6,486 bases of DNA, taken from Dehalococcoidia bacterium. Its GTDB lineage: Bacteria > Chloroflexota > Dehalococcoidia > Dehalococcoidales > UBA1222. This document shows, piece by piece, positions 1 to 5,484 of the stretch. A model generated the notes under the pieces. That model saw nothing but the letters and a program-made list of their open reading frames with translations. It searched no databases and was not told the origin of the DNA. Numbering within the stretch: position 1 is the first letter of the stretch; each line of letters begins with the position of its first letter. The DNA is taken from assembly GCA_009783135.1 (NCBI GenBank), contig WRHS01000060.1, forward strand, positions 1-6,486, in the 5' to 3' direction. Position numbers and translations under genes: made by a program.

Positions 1-158
1 CAAAAGATAAGAAAAGCAAGGCATTCCGGGGTATAATGGCTCTCAAATGTGGTTGGAATGAGTTTTTGGATAACTCAGCAACTGCGGTGTGGCTTTTGAC
101 TGCTTTAATCTGCGGTTACTTAAAACTATTGGAAAAATGCCATATTTTTGAAATATAA
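1..158 (+). other. Upstream region with an open frame running in from the left edge; no gene identified
   Basis: Reading from base 3, a frame stays open for 51 codons and stops at TAA 156-158. Its predicted tail has a hydrophobic stretch (ATAVWLLTALICGYLKLL) and ends KCHIFEI. It could be the C-terminus of a gene that begins outside the window, but it matches no family I know, and the likely purL promoter lies inside its last codons. It is in the same frame as the PurL gene, but stops at 156-158 and 195-197 separate them, and the peptide does not resemble the missing PurL N-terminal domain. A 6-bp hairpin (TGAGTT 59-64 / AACTCA 72-77) and a direct repeat CTGCGGT (82-88, 110-116) are visible, without a recognisable riboswitch core. 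Most likely mainly non-coding. Confidence 0.2.
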
Positions 159-159
159 T
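129..159 (+). promoter_or_regulatory. Candidate sigma-70 type promoter of the purL-like gene
   Basis: A perfect TATAAT (154-159) has TTGGAA (129-134) upstream with a 19-base spacer, which is slightly long. Transcription would start near 166 and give a leader of about 55 bases. The region around the -10 is AT-rich. No purine riboswitch (G-box) pattern follows. The -10 is convincing, the -35 less so. Confidence 0.45.
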
Positions 160-221
160 AGAATGTCTGCCAAATATTTAGGGTAGGTCATAAATAGCTT
201 TGTGCTAGGAGAGGAAATTTT

Positions 222-2468
222 ATGGGAAAAACGCCCCAGACACTTGAAAGTCTTAACGCCACGGAGAAAGCAATCGTTGACGTGTACTGGAGTGACCACT
301 GCCGCCATATCACTTTCAACACACCTCTTGACCTTGAAAACAGTCCGGACTTCATTCAAGACGCGCTAAAAACATATCAAAGCCAACGCCAGTTCGTTCA
401 CGGCGAAAATATTTCGAATAAACCGATTACGCTTATGGACCTTGTGACTATAAGCATGAAAGAACAGAAGAAAAAAGGTACAATACCTAATCTTATAGAC
501 GACAAAATTGAGGAAAATGCGGCCACACGGCGCATGATGATTAACGGCAAAGCATATCGCATTTCCTTCAAAAACGAAACACATAATGCACCAACGGAAA
601 TCGGGCCTTATGACGGCGGAGCGACCTGCACCGGTGGCTTGCAAAGGGACCTTCTGGCATCCCGCGGGTGTCCTTATCAGGGCATGCGCATAACAGGTGC
701 TGCCGACCCTACGAATGAGTACACCATGCCGGGCAAGCTGCCTCAGAGGCAAATCACCACAGAGGCCGCGGCAGGCTTTTCGTATTATGCCACAGGTCTT
801 GGCCTTACAACGGGTTATATTCATGAGATATATCATCCGGATTACGTTGCAAAACGCATGGAACTTGGCTGGGGTGCAAGCGTCGTAGATGAAAGTCTGG
901 CACGGATTGAGGACCCCATCACCGGAGATCAGGTATTTCTGATTGGCGGACGCACCGGACGCGACGGAATAGGCGGTGCAACAGGCTCATCACAGAATCA
1001 GGACGAAAAATCCCTAAGCGATAACATATCACAGGTTCCCGCAGGCGTTCCGGAAATTGAACGTCAAATAATAAAGCTTTACTGCGACCCTGAGTTTTTA
1101 ACAATTGTTAAAAAGAGCAACGACTTTGGTGCCGGCGGTGTCAGCGTGGCAGTAGGCGAAATAGCAGGCAGCCTTGATATTTATTTAGACCGCGTGCCGC
1201 TCAAGGAAGGTCAGGAGGATATGAGCGCACTTGAAATTGCCATCTCGGAATCACAGGAACGCATGGCGATTGTAACAGGCATGGCAGACCATGCAAAAGT
1301 TGTGGCACTCTGCGACAAGTACGGGCTTGAGGTTAGCCACATTGCCGATGTTAGCGACTCAGGCTTTCTCAATATGTATTTCAAGGGTGAAAAAGTCGTA
1401 AGTTTGAAGCGGGAATTTCTGAAAACTCCATTTCTACCTGATGCAAGAAAGGTTTATTTCAAGCAGCCTGATACGGCGCTCAACCCGTTTTCAGGTAAAA
1501 AATTCACTTCATTCCGCGACATGCTATTTGACACAATGACCAGCCTTGAGAACTGCAGTCAGCAGGGGCTGGCGCAAATGTTCGATCAGGTTGATAAGAA
1601 TACCGTGTTGCGTCCATACGATGGTAAAAGAGGCAAAACAAAAACCCAAGGCACTGTGTGTCTCGTACCAGTTGACGGCAACGATTCAGTGGTAACGATT
1701 GCGGCATACGGTTATGACCCGTATGTTGCCAAATGGTCGACATTCTACGGAGGGCAGGCCGCCAGACTTGATAGCATAGCAAGGGTTCTGGCACTTGGAG
1801 GCGACTACAAAGATATTCTTTTCACCGATCAGGAATACTATGCCAGCCCAATAACACCGGAAAAACTGGGGGCACCTTTTGCCGCACTCCTTGGTGCAAA
1901 CTATATTTCTGCCGCATTCGGACGCCCCGCTGTCGGCGGAAAAGACAGCATGTCAGGTAGCTACAAGGATATTGACGTTCCACCCACTTTGGTAAGTTTT
2001 GCCATGGCAGAAGGCAACGTGAAAAATGTCAAGTCTCAGGCTTTCCAAAAATCCGGCTCCGCTGTCGGCGTCATTTTTGCCACAAAAGCAGACGGGCTGC
2101 CACTTGGGCTGGAAAGCATAAAAGCGCTGTTGGATTATTTCATAACGCAGAGAAACGCCGGAAACATAATCTCCGCCCGTGCAATCGGGGCAGGTGGCAT
2201 TATCGGAGAGGTTGTAAGCGGTGTTCTTGGAAATGACTTAGGATTCAAATTCAGTGACGTGGTGTCCCAAGACATTTTGAATAATAAGTGCTACGGCAGC
2301 CTGATCTTTGAAATTAAAGACGGCGTCGAGCTTGATCCTGCCCTAGTTTGCGTAATCGGACATACAACAGACGAAAGCGCCATTCAGTTCGGCGAGGAGA
2401 AAATAGGGCTTGCTGAAGTGCTGAGCGCATCTGAGGCAAGGCTCGCGCCTGTCTTCCCAGTTAAATAG
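222..2468 (+). CDS. purL: PurL-type phosphoribosylformylglycinamidine (FGAM) synthase core, lacking N-terminal PurS-like and C-terminal glutaminase domains
   Basis: FGAM synthase converts FGAR, ATP and glutamine-derived ammonia to FGAM in cytosolic de novo purine synthesis. This 748-residue protein has the synthetase core of the large, single-chain clade found in Clostridia, Streptococcus and Bifidobacterium: YWSDHCRH (22-29), KNETHNAPTE (117-126), GKLPQR (171-176), EIYHPDYVAKRME (202-214), GGRTGRDGIGGATGSS (242-257), DFGAGGVSVA (301-310), ISESQERMA (341-349), GYDPY (497-501), GGKDSMSG (572-579) and VPPTLVSFA (586-594). Relatives have about 1,250 residues. Here about 200 N-terminal residues are absent, and the chain stops at LAPVFPVK, the linker where the glutaminase would begin. 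The start is supported by AGGAGAGG (207-214) and an in-frame stop at 195-197. Ala123 replaces the His of the usual NHPT motif. It could be a split enzyme with separate PurS and PurQ partners, or a diverged paralogue. Family is near certain; activity is not. Confidence 0.9.
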   Translation: MGKTPQTLESLNATEKAIVDVYWSDHCRHITFNTPLDLENSPDFIQDALKTYQSQRQFVHGENISNKPITLMDLVTISMKEQKKKGTIPNLIDDKIEENAATRRMMINGKAYRISFKNETHNAPTEIGPYDGGATCTGGLQRDLLASRGCPYQGMRITGAADPTNEYTMPGKLPQRQITTEAAAGFSYYATGLGLTTGYIHEIYHPDYVAKRMELGWGASVVDESLARIEDPITGDQVFLIGGRTGRDGIGGATGSSQNQDEKSLSDNISQVPAGVPEIERQIIKLYCDPEFLTIVKKSNDFGAGGVSVAVGEIAGSLDIYLDRVPLKEGQEDMSALEIAISESQERMAIVTGMADHAKVVALCDKYGLEVSHIADVSDSGFLNMYFKGEKVVSLKREFLKTPFLPDARKVYFKQPDTALNPFSGKKFTSFRDMLFDTMTSLENCSQQGLAQMFDQVDKNTVLRPYDGKRGKTKTQGTVCLVPVDGNDSVVTIAAYGYDPYVAKWSTFYGGQAARLDSIARVLALGGDYKDILFTDQEYYASPITPEKLGAPFAALLGANYISAAFGRPAVGGKDSMSGSYKDIDVPPTLVSFAMAEGNVKNVKSQAFQKSGSAVGVIFATKADGLPLGLESIKALLDYFITQRNAGNIISARAIGAGGIIGEVVSGVLGNDLGFKFSDVVSQDILNNKCYGSLIFEIKDGVELDPALVCVIGHTTDESAIQFGEEKIGLAEVLSASEARLAPVFPVK

Positions 2469-2493
2469 GAGGCACCAAAACACCGGCTTAATG

Positions 2494-2532
2494 TAAAAGG
2501 TGGGGCTTTGAGGTGCAAAGCCTCACCTTTTA
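2494..2532 (+). terminator. Intrinsic terminator after the purL-like gene
   Basis: A 17-bp stem (2494-2510 with 2516-2532, one G-U pair) encloses the 5-base loop AGGTG and begins 25 bases after the PurL stop. The T run (CCTTTTA) lies in the 3' arm of the stem, and the 5' arm starts TAAAAGG, so the structure could terminate in both directions. It separates purL from the lipoprotein gene. Confidence 0.75.
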
Positions 2533-2562
2533 TACGGCTTTAGCCAGTCGAACGAGTGCAGC
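2531..2562 (+). repeat. Intergenic direct repeat, copy 1
   Basis: This 32-base sequence starts TATACGGCTTTAGCCAG, continues with TCGAACGAG and ends GTGCAGC-like. It matches 3122-3152 at 29 of 32 positions: one missing C and two substitutions. Both copies lie immediately 3' of a terminator stem and in the same orientation. The ribosome binding site of the lipoprotein gene (AGGTGA, 2568-2573) follows 5 bases later. TATACG at its start, with TTGAGG at 2508-2513 and a 17-base spacer, could also serve as a weak promoter, but that is a guess. Confidence 0.75.
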
Positions 2563-2579
2563 ACATGAGGTGAGATGTT

Positions 2580-3029
2580 ATGCTAAGAAAATATGGGGCA
2601 TTGAGTTTATTCTTACTACTAGCACTGTGTTTACTATCTTGTAATAATACGAATGGAAATCCTAGCTTTCCTGTGCCTACGACAGAACACGAGGGGTTTA
2701 CTTATGAACTTGGGGTTCAAATAAAAAAAGACTTTCAAATGTTTACATATGGAAGTTATGACGGATGGGAAGCATTGTCTATTCCGCATTATTTTGGATA
2801 TTTCGGTGGTTGCGAAATAGTTTATATAAATGGTCTAGACATGCTTTATGAACCGGCGTATGTCCCAGTGGAAATTGCAGGGTACACTATTGTCTTCTCA
2901 AGCAACAAACCATTATATGCGTATAAAAATTCCAATTTTTATACTATAAAAGAGGCTTACGATGCGGGGATTATAACTAGAGAGGATGTTTATGCCATAG
3001 GCAACATGATGTCAGTACACCCACTTTGA
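2580..3029 (+). CDS. Small predicted lipoprotein of unknown function
   Basis: This 149-residue protein has a classic lipoprotein signal peptide: MLRKY, a hydrophobic core LFLLLALCLL and a lipobox LLSC with the lipidated Cys at 21, so it should be anchored to the outer face of the cytoplasmic membrane. The mature part is Asn-, Tyr- and Phe-rich with no catalytic motif I can name. Its C-terminal third (VEIAGYTIVFSSNKPLYAYK, then NFYTIKEAYDAGIITREDVYAIG, about 96-141) has the 'FYTLKEAYD.GLLT.EDL' pattern I recall from small clostridial hypothetical lipoproteins; this is memory, not a search. AGGTGA (2568-2573) lies 6 bases before ATG. The gene is much AT-richer than its neighbours, uses TTA, CTA and AGA freely, and is flanked by direct repeats with its own terminator, which suggests recent acquisition. 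Function unknown. Confidence 0.75.
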   Translation: MLRKYGALSLFLLLALCLLSCNNTNGNPSFPVPTTEHEGFTYELGVQIKKDFQMFTYGSYDGWEALSIPHYFGYFGGCEIVYINGLDMLYEPAYVPVEIAGYTIVFSSNKPLYAYKNSNFYTIKEAYDAGIITREDVYAIGNMMSVHPL

Positions 3030-3080
3030 TTTGGCATTTCTCCAATACCCACAAGCAAAAAGAGTGAATATACATTTCTC

Positions 3081-3119
3081 AAAGCAGAGAGTTTCCGATG
3101 CTGGAAACTCTCTGCTTTT
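3081..3119 (+). terminator. Intrinsic terminator after the lipoprotein gene
   Basis: A perfect 16-bp stem (3081-3096 with 3103-3118; arms AAAGCAGAGAGTTTCC and GGAAACTCTCTGCTTT) encloses the loop GATGCT. A run of four T (3116-3119) closes it. It lies 51 bases past the lipoprotein stop. It may also stop transcription arriving from the convergent DUF3788 gene, for which I see no separate terminator, although the T run on that strand is only three bases. Confidence 0.8.
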
Positions 3120-3121
3120 GC

Positions 3122-3152
3122 TATACGGCTTTAGCAGTCGAACGAGCGAAGC
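3122..3152 (+). repeat. Intergenic direct repeat, copy 2
   Basis: The second copy of the 2531-2562 repeat starts TATACGGCTTTAGCAG and continues TCGAACGAGCGAAGC, again directly after a terminator stem. The sequence after it contains CGAGAGAGC and, at 3181-3187, AGGTGAG, the same ribosome-binding-site-like string that follows copy 1. Here about 24 more bases separate the two and no gene follows. The stretch 3153-3222 holds no other feature I can support. Confidence 0.75.
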
Positions 3153-3222
3153 GAGAGAGCTAATAATCCACCCGCAATGCAGGTGAGCGACATAAGTTTT
3201 GTAATGTACCTATTCTCACAGA

Positions 3223-3642
3223 TCAGTTTTCAAATTTGATTTTTAGCAGGGTTTTCACAGTTTCCAGTTGTTCCGGGCAGCTTATGCCTAAATCAATGCT
3301 GCGCCCCTCAACATGAGGCGTCGCGTAAGAGATGGTCAATTTGAGCTCATCCGGCAAATCTGCAGACTCAGCACAAGCGACTGCCTTTTCACCTAAAACA
3401 ATCCTTGTCCTGAGACAGCCGTCCAAAGGCACAAGAAACAATAAATTGCGTTTCTTGCTTATGACCTTAAATGTCCACCCAAATGCCTTGCCGTAATATT
3501 TCCATTCCTCTGTAACGTTTGGGTATTTCTCTTTAATATGGTTTACCAGTTTATTCCACAGGATATATGTATCGCCAACAACAGCAGCCACCATGGCGCC
3601 GTCAGGCACTCTCGCTTTTTCGGACAGTACGCTTATAGACAT
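3223..3642 (-). CDS. DUF3788-family protein
   Basis: The 139-residue product resembles the DUF3788 family, small soluble proteins of about 140 residues without an assigned function. Supporting features are the N-terminal pattern VVGDTYILWNKLVNHIKEKY (21-40), EEWKYYGKAFGWTFK (45-59), the Lys/Arg-rich turn and strand KKRNLLFLVPLDG (63-75), IVLGEKAV (81-88), and a C-terminal GRSIDLGIS with LKIKFEN at the end. Length is normal for the family. There is no signal peptide or membrane segment, so a cytoplasmic location is inferred. The start is supported by GGAG 8 bases upstream (CTCC at 3651-3654 on the plus strand) and by a family-like N-terminus. The gene is divergent from ilvD and convergent with the lipoprotein gene, so it is probably transcribed alone. 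The family assignment is from recall of the conserved pattern. Confidence 0.75.
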   Translation of the reverse strand: MSISVLSEKARVPDGAMVAAVVGDTYILWNKLVNHIKEKYPNVTEEWKYYGKAFGWTFKVISKKRNLLFLVPLDGCLRTRIVLGEKAVACAESADLPDELKLTISYATPHVEGRSIDLGISCPEQLETVKTLLKIKFEN

Positions 3643-3672
3643 TCCAACAACTCCGATAACAAACTGTCTGTC

Positions 3673-3681
3673 ATTGTATCA
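3673..3681 (-). promoter_or_regulatory. Candidate extended -10 promoter of the DUF3788 gene
   Basis: On the minus strand TGATACAAT reads as an extended -10 (TGn followed by TACAAT, one mismatch to consensus). No good -35 is present at the expected distance, which fits an extended -10 promoter. Transcription would start near 3666 and leave a leader of about 24 bases before ATG. Confidence 0.45.
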
Positions 3682-3701
3682 AAAAACGGGTGCATTTTTT
3701 C

Positions 3702-3731
3702 TTGACACCTCAGTCATGCCTGTGTTATCTT
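3702..3731 (+). promoter_or_regulatory. Promoter of the ilvD-ilvB operon
   Basis: A perfect -35 TTGACA (3702-3707) is followed after 18 bases by TATCTT (3726-3731). TG at 3723-3724 gives an extended -10 (TGTTATCTT). The predicted start is near 3738, which leaves a leader of about 70 bases before the ilvD ATG at 3808. It lies back-to-back with the divergent DUF3788 promoter, about 20 bases away. Confidence 0.65.
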
Positions 3732-3733
3732 AA

Positions 3734-3753
3734 AACTTCACAAGTTAGAACTT
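3734..3753 (+). promoter_or_regulatory. Overlapping inverted repeats at the predicted ilvD transcription start
   Basis: The sequence AACTTcacAAGTT (3734-3746) is a palindrome with a 3-base centre that spans the predicted start site. A further AACTT follows at 3749-3753, so the middle AAGTT can pair with either side. It could be a small operator or a minor leader hairpin. No known regulator motif is recognised. Confidence 0.25.
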
Positions 3754-3762
3754 GGAGGCTTG

Positions 3763-3795
3763 TCCGTTCCGGAGATGGAACGGATTATTATTTTT
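3763..3795 (+). terminator. Terminator-like hairpin in the ilvD leader (possible attenuator)
   Basis: A perfect 8-bp GC-rich stem (TCCGTTCC 3763-3770 with GGAACGGA 3777-3784, loop GGAGAT) is followed at once by TTATTATTTTT (3785-3795). This is the layout of an intrinsic terminator, placed between the promoter and the ilvD ATG at 3808. No T-box sequence and no separate leader peptide are visible. The T-rich stretch reads ATT ATT ATT (three Ile codons) in the ilvD frame, but this may only reflect the T run. Function as an attenuator is inference. Confidence 0.4.
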
Positions 3796-3807
3796 CGGGG
3801 GCATTGT

Positions 3808-5484
3808 ATGAAAAGCGAAGCAGTAAAGGCTGGTATCGAGAGGGCACCTCACAGATCACTGCTGCGTGCCGTCGGAGTAAAGCCGGAAGACCTCAAAAAA
3901 CCATTTATCGGTGTTGTTAACTCATATACTGAAATCGTGCCGGGACATCTGCATCTGCATAAGCTGGCAAAATCCGTCAAAGAAGGCATCCGCCAGGCAG
4001 GCGGTGTTCCGTTTGAGTTCAACACTATTGCCGTATGCGATGGTATAGCCATGAATCACTCCGGCATGAAATACTCCTTGCCATCGCGCGAGTTAATTGC
4101 CGACACCGTTGAGGTCATGGCGCAGGCGCATCAGTTTGATGCATTGGTTTTCATGCCAAACTGCGACAAGGTCATCCCCGGCATGCTCATGGCTGCCGTG
4201 CGCCTCAATGTGCCATGCATTTTCATATCCGGCGGACCAATGCTCTCAGGACGTTGGGAAACGCCTGAAGGAACGAGGAAAGTAGATCTCAACTCCGTAT
4301 TTGAGGGAGTTGGCAAAGTGCTCAACAAAAACATGACCGAGGAGGAACTTGATTCACTGGTGGACAAGGCCTGCCCCGGATGCGGTTCTTGCTCCGGTAT
4401 GTTTACAGCCAACACCATGAATTGCCTGACAGAGGCGCTCGGTATGGCTCTTCCCGGGAACGGAACTATTCCGGCAGTATATGAGCGACGTGCCATGCTT
4501 GCGAAGCAGGCGGGCGAACGCATCGTTGGGCTATTTGAGCAAAACCTGCGTCCGCGCGACATCATAAATTCAGACTCGCTCCATAACGCATTCACCGTTG
4601 ATATGGCGCTGGGCGGCAGCACCAACTCCGTGTTGCATCTTTTGGCAATCGCACATGAAGCAGGCATCAAGTATTCCATGTATGACATAAATGCAATTAG
4701 CGAGAGCACCCCCTGTCTTACCAGCTTACGCCCGGGCGGTGCATATCACATCGAGGACCTTGACCGCGCCGGCGGCATACCTGCCGTAATGCAGCAATTA
4801 GCCAAGCACTTAAACCTGAATTCCGCGACAGTTTCAGGGCAGAGTATCGGAGATATAATTCGCCAAGCCACAGTTGAGGACAGCGACGTCATTCGCTCGG
4901 AAGACACCGCTTATTCGACGAAGGGGGGACTGGCAATACTATTCGGCAATATTGCACCAGACGGTGCTGTGGTAAAACGCTCCGCTGTAGCACCTGAAAT
5001 GATGTGTCACAGCGGTCCGGTGCGCGTGTTTGACTCAGAGGATGCCTCAACTCAGGCCATCATGGCAGGCGTCATCAAAGCGGGCGACGTTGTGGTCATA
5101 CGCTACGAGGGTCCCAAAGGCGGCCCCGGCATGCGCGAAATGCTCACTCCGACGTCGCTTCTGGCAGGTATGGGGCTGGATAAAAGCGTTGCTCTAATAA
5201 CTGACGGGCGCTTTTCCGGCGCCTCGCGCGGGGCATCCATTGGGCATGTAGCACCTGAGGCGGCACTTAACGGTCCTATCGCCGCAATACGCGAAGGTGA
5301 TATTATTGAAATTGACATACCAAACTGCAAATTAAATGTTAAACTAAGCGTTGAGGAAATTAACAAACGTCTGTCGCTGCTGCCGGCATTCAAGTCTCGC
5401 ATAACAGACGGCTATTTGGCACGCTACACAAGGCATGTAAGCTCAGCCAATTGCGGTGCGGTTTTTATAGGAGAAGCCATATGA
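3808..5484 (+). CDS. ilvD: Dihydroxyacid dehydratase (IlvD), [4Fe-4S] type
   Basis: IlvD dehydrates 2,3-dihydroxyisovalerate and 2,3-dihydroxy-3-methylvalerate to the keto acids of valine/leucine and isoleucine in the cytosol. The 558-residue protein is full length. Visible motifs are RAPHRSLLRA (12-21), NSYTEIVPGHLHL (38-50), CDGIAM (77-82), PNCDKVIPGM (117-126, with Cys119 and the Lys121 expected to be carbamylated), CPGCGSCSGMFTANTMN (189-205), GPKGGPGMREMLTP and DGRFSGASRGASIGH near the C-terminus. The motif PGH in place of PCN puts it with the E. coli-like oxygen-sensitive [4Fe-4S] enzymes rather than the [2Fe-2S] ones. ATG 3808 is preferred because MKSEAVKAGIERAPHR matches family N-termini. 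An in-frame TTG at 3760 would add 16 residues, but its GGAGG (3754-3758) is only 1 base away. The chosen start has only a G-rich stretch (3797-3801) as ribosome binding site. ilvB overlaps its stop. Confidence 0.96.
   Translation: MKSEAVKAGIERAPHRSLLRAVGVKPEDLKKPFIGVVNSYTEIVPGHLHLHKLAKSVKEGIRQAGGVPFEFNTIAVCDGIAMNHSGMKYSLPSRELIADTVEVMAQAHQFDALVFMPNCDKVIPGMLMAAVRLNVPCIFISGGPMLSGRWETPEGTRKVDLNSVFEGVGKVLNKNMTEEELDSLVDKACPGCGSCSGMFTANTMNCLTEALGMALPGNGTIPAVYERRAMLAKQAGERIVGLFEQNLRPRDIINSDSLHNAFTVDMALGGSTNSVLHLLAIAHEAGIKYSMYDINAISESTPCLTSLRPGGAYHIEDLDRAGGIPAVMQQLAKHLNLNSATVSGQSIGDIIRQATVEDSDVIRSEDTAYSTKGGLAILFGNIAPDGAVVKRSAVAPEMMCHSGPVRVFDSEDASTQAIMAGVIKAGDVVVIRYEGPKGGPGMREMLTPTSLLAGMGLDKSVALITDGRFSGASRGASIGHVAPEAALNGPIAAIREGDIIEIDIPNCKLNVKLSVEEINKRLSLLPAFKSRITDGYLARYTRHVSSANCGAVFIGEAI
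5469..5474 (+). promoter_or_regulatory. Ribosome binding site of ilvB inside the end of ilvD
   Basis: AGGAGA lies 6 bases before the ilvB ATG and within the last ilvD codons. Together with the ATGA stop/start overlap (5481-5484) it fixes the ilvB start and suggests translational coupling of the two genes. Confidence 0.75.

Noticed and set aside
1..221. Purine (G-box) or tetrahydrofolate riboswitch before the purL-like gene
   Set aside because: TATAAT and AGTTT strings are present, but the conserved loop and junction sequences of the purine riboswitch and its three-way fold are not, and no folate riboswitch core is seen.
366..836. Antisense open frame (156 codons, minus strand) inside the purL-like gene
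   Set aside because: It is opposite strongly conserved PurL motifs, and its Cys-rich, low-complexity product has no recognisable domain.
3122..3187. CRISPR array or insertion-sequence end
   Set aside because: Only two imperfect repeat copies 591 bases apart, no regular spacers, no transposase and no terminal inverted repeats are visible.
3738..3807. T-box leader for the ilv operon
   Set aside because: The leader is only about 70 bases long and lacks the conserved T-box antiterminator sequence.
3760..3807. Upstream TTG (3760) or ATG (3775) as ilvD start
   Set aside because: GGAGG at 3754-3758 is 1 base from the TTG and 16 bases from the ATG, both poor spacings; the extra residues overlap the hairpin and do not match IlvD N-termini, whereas MKSEAVKAGIERAPHR does.
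4131..4709. Long antisense open frame (192 codons, minus strand) inside ilvD
   Set aside because: It lies fully opposite the well-conserved ilvD coding sequence, has no ribosome binding site evidence I could find, and its product resembles no family; it is a shadow of codon bias.
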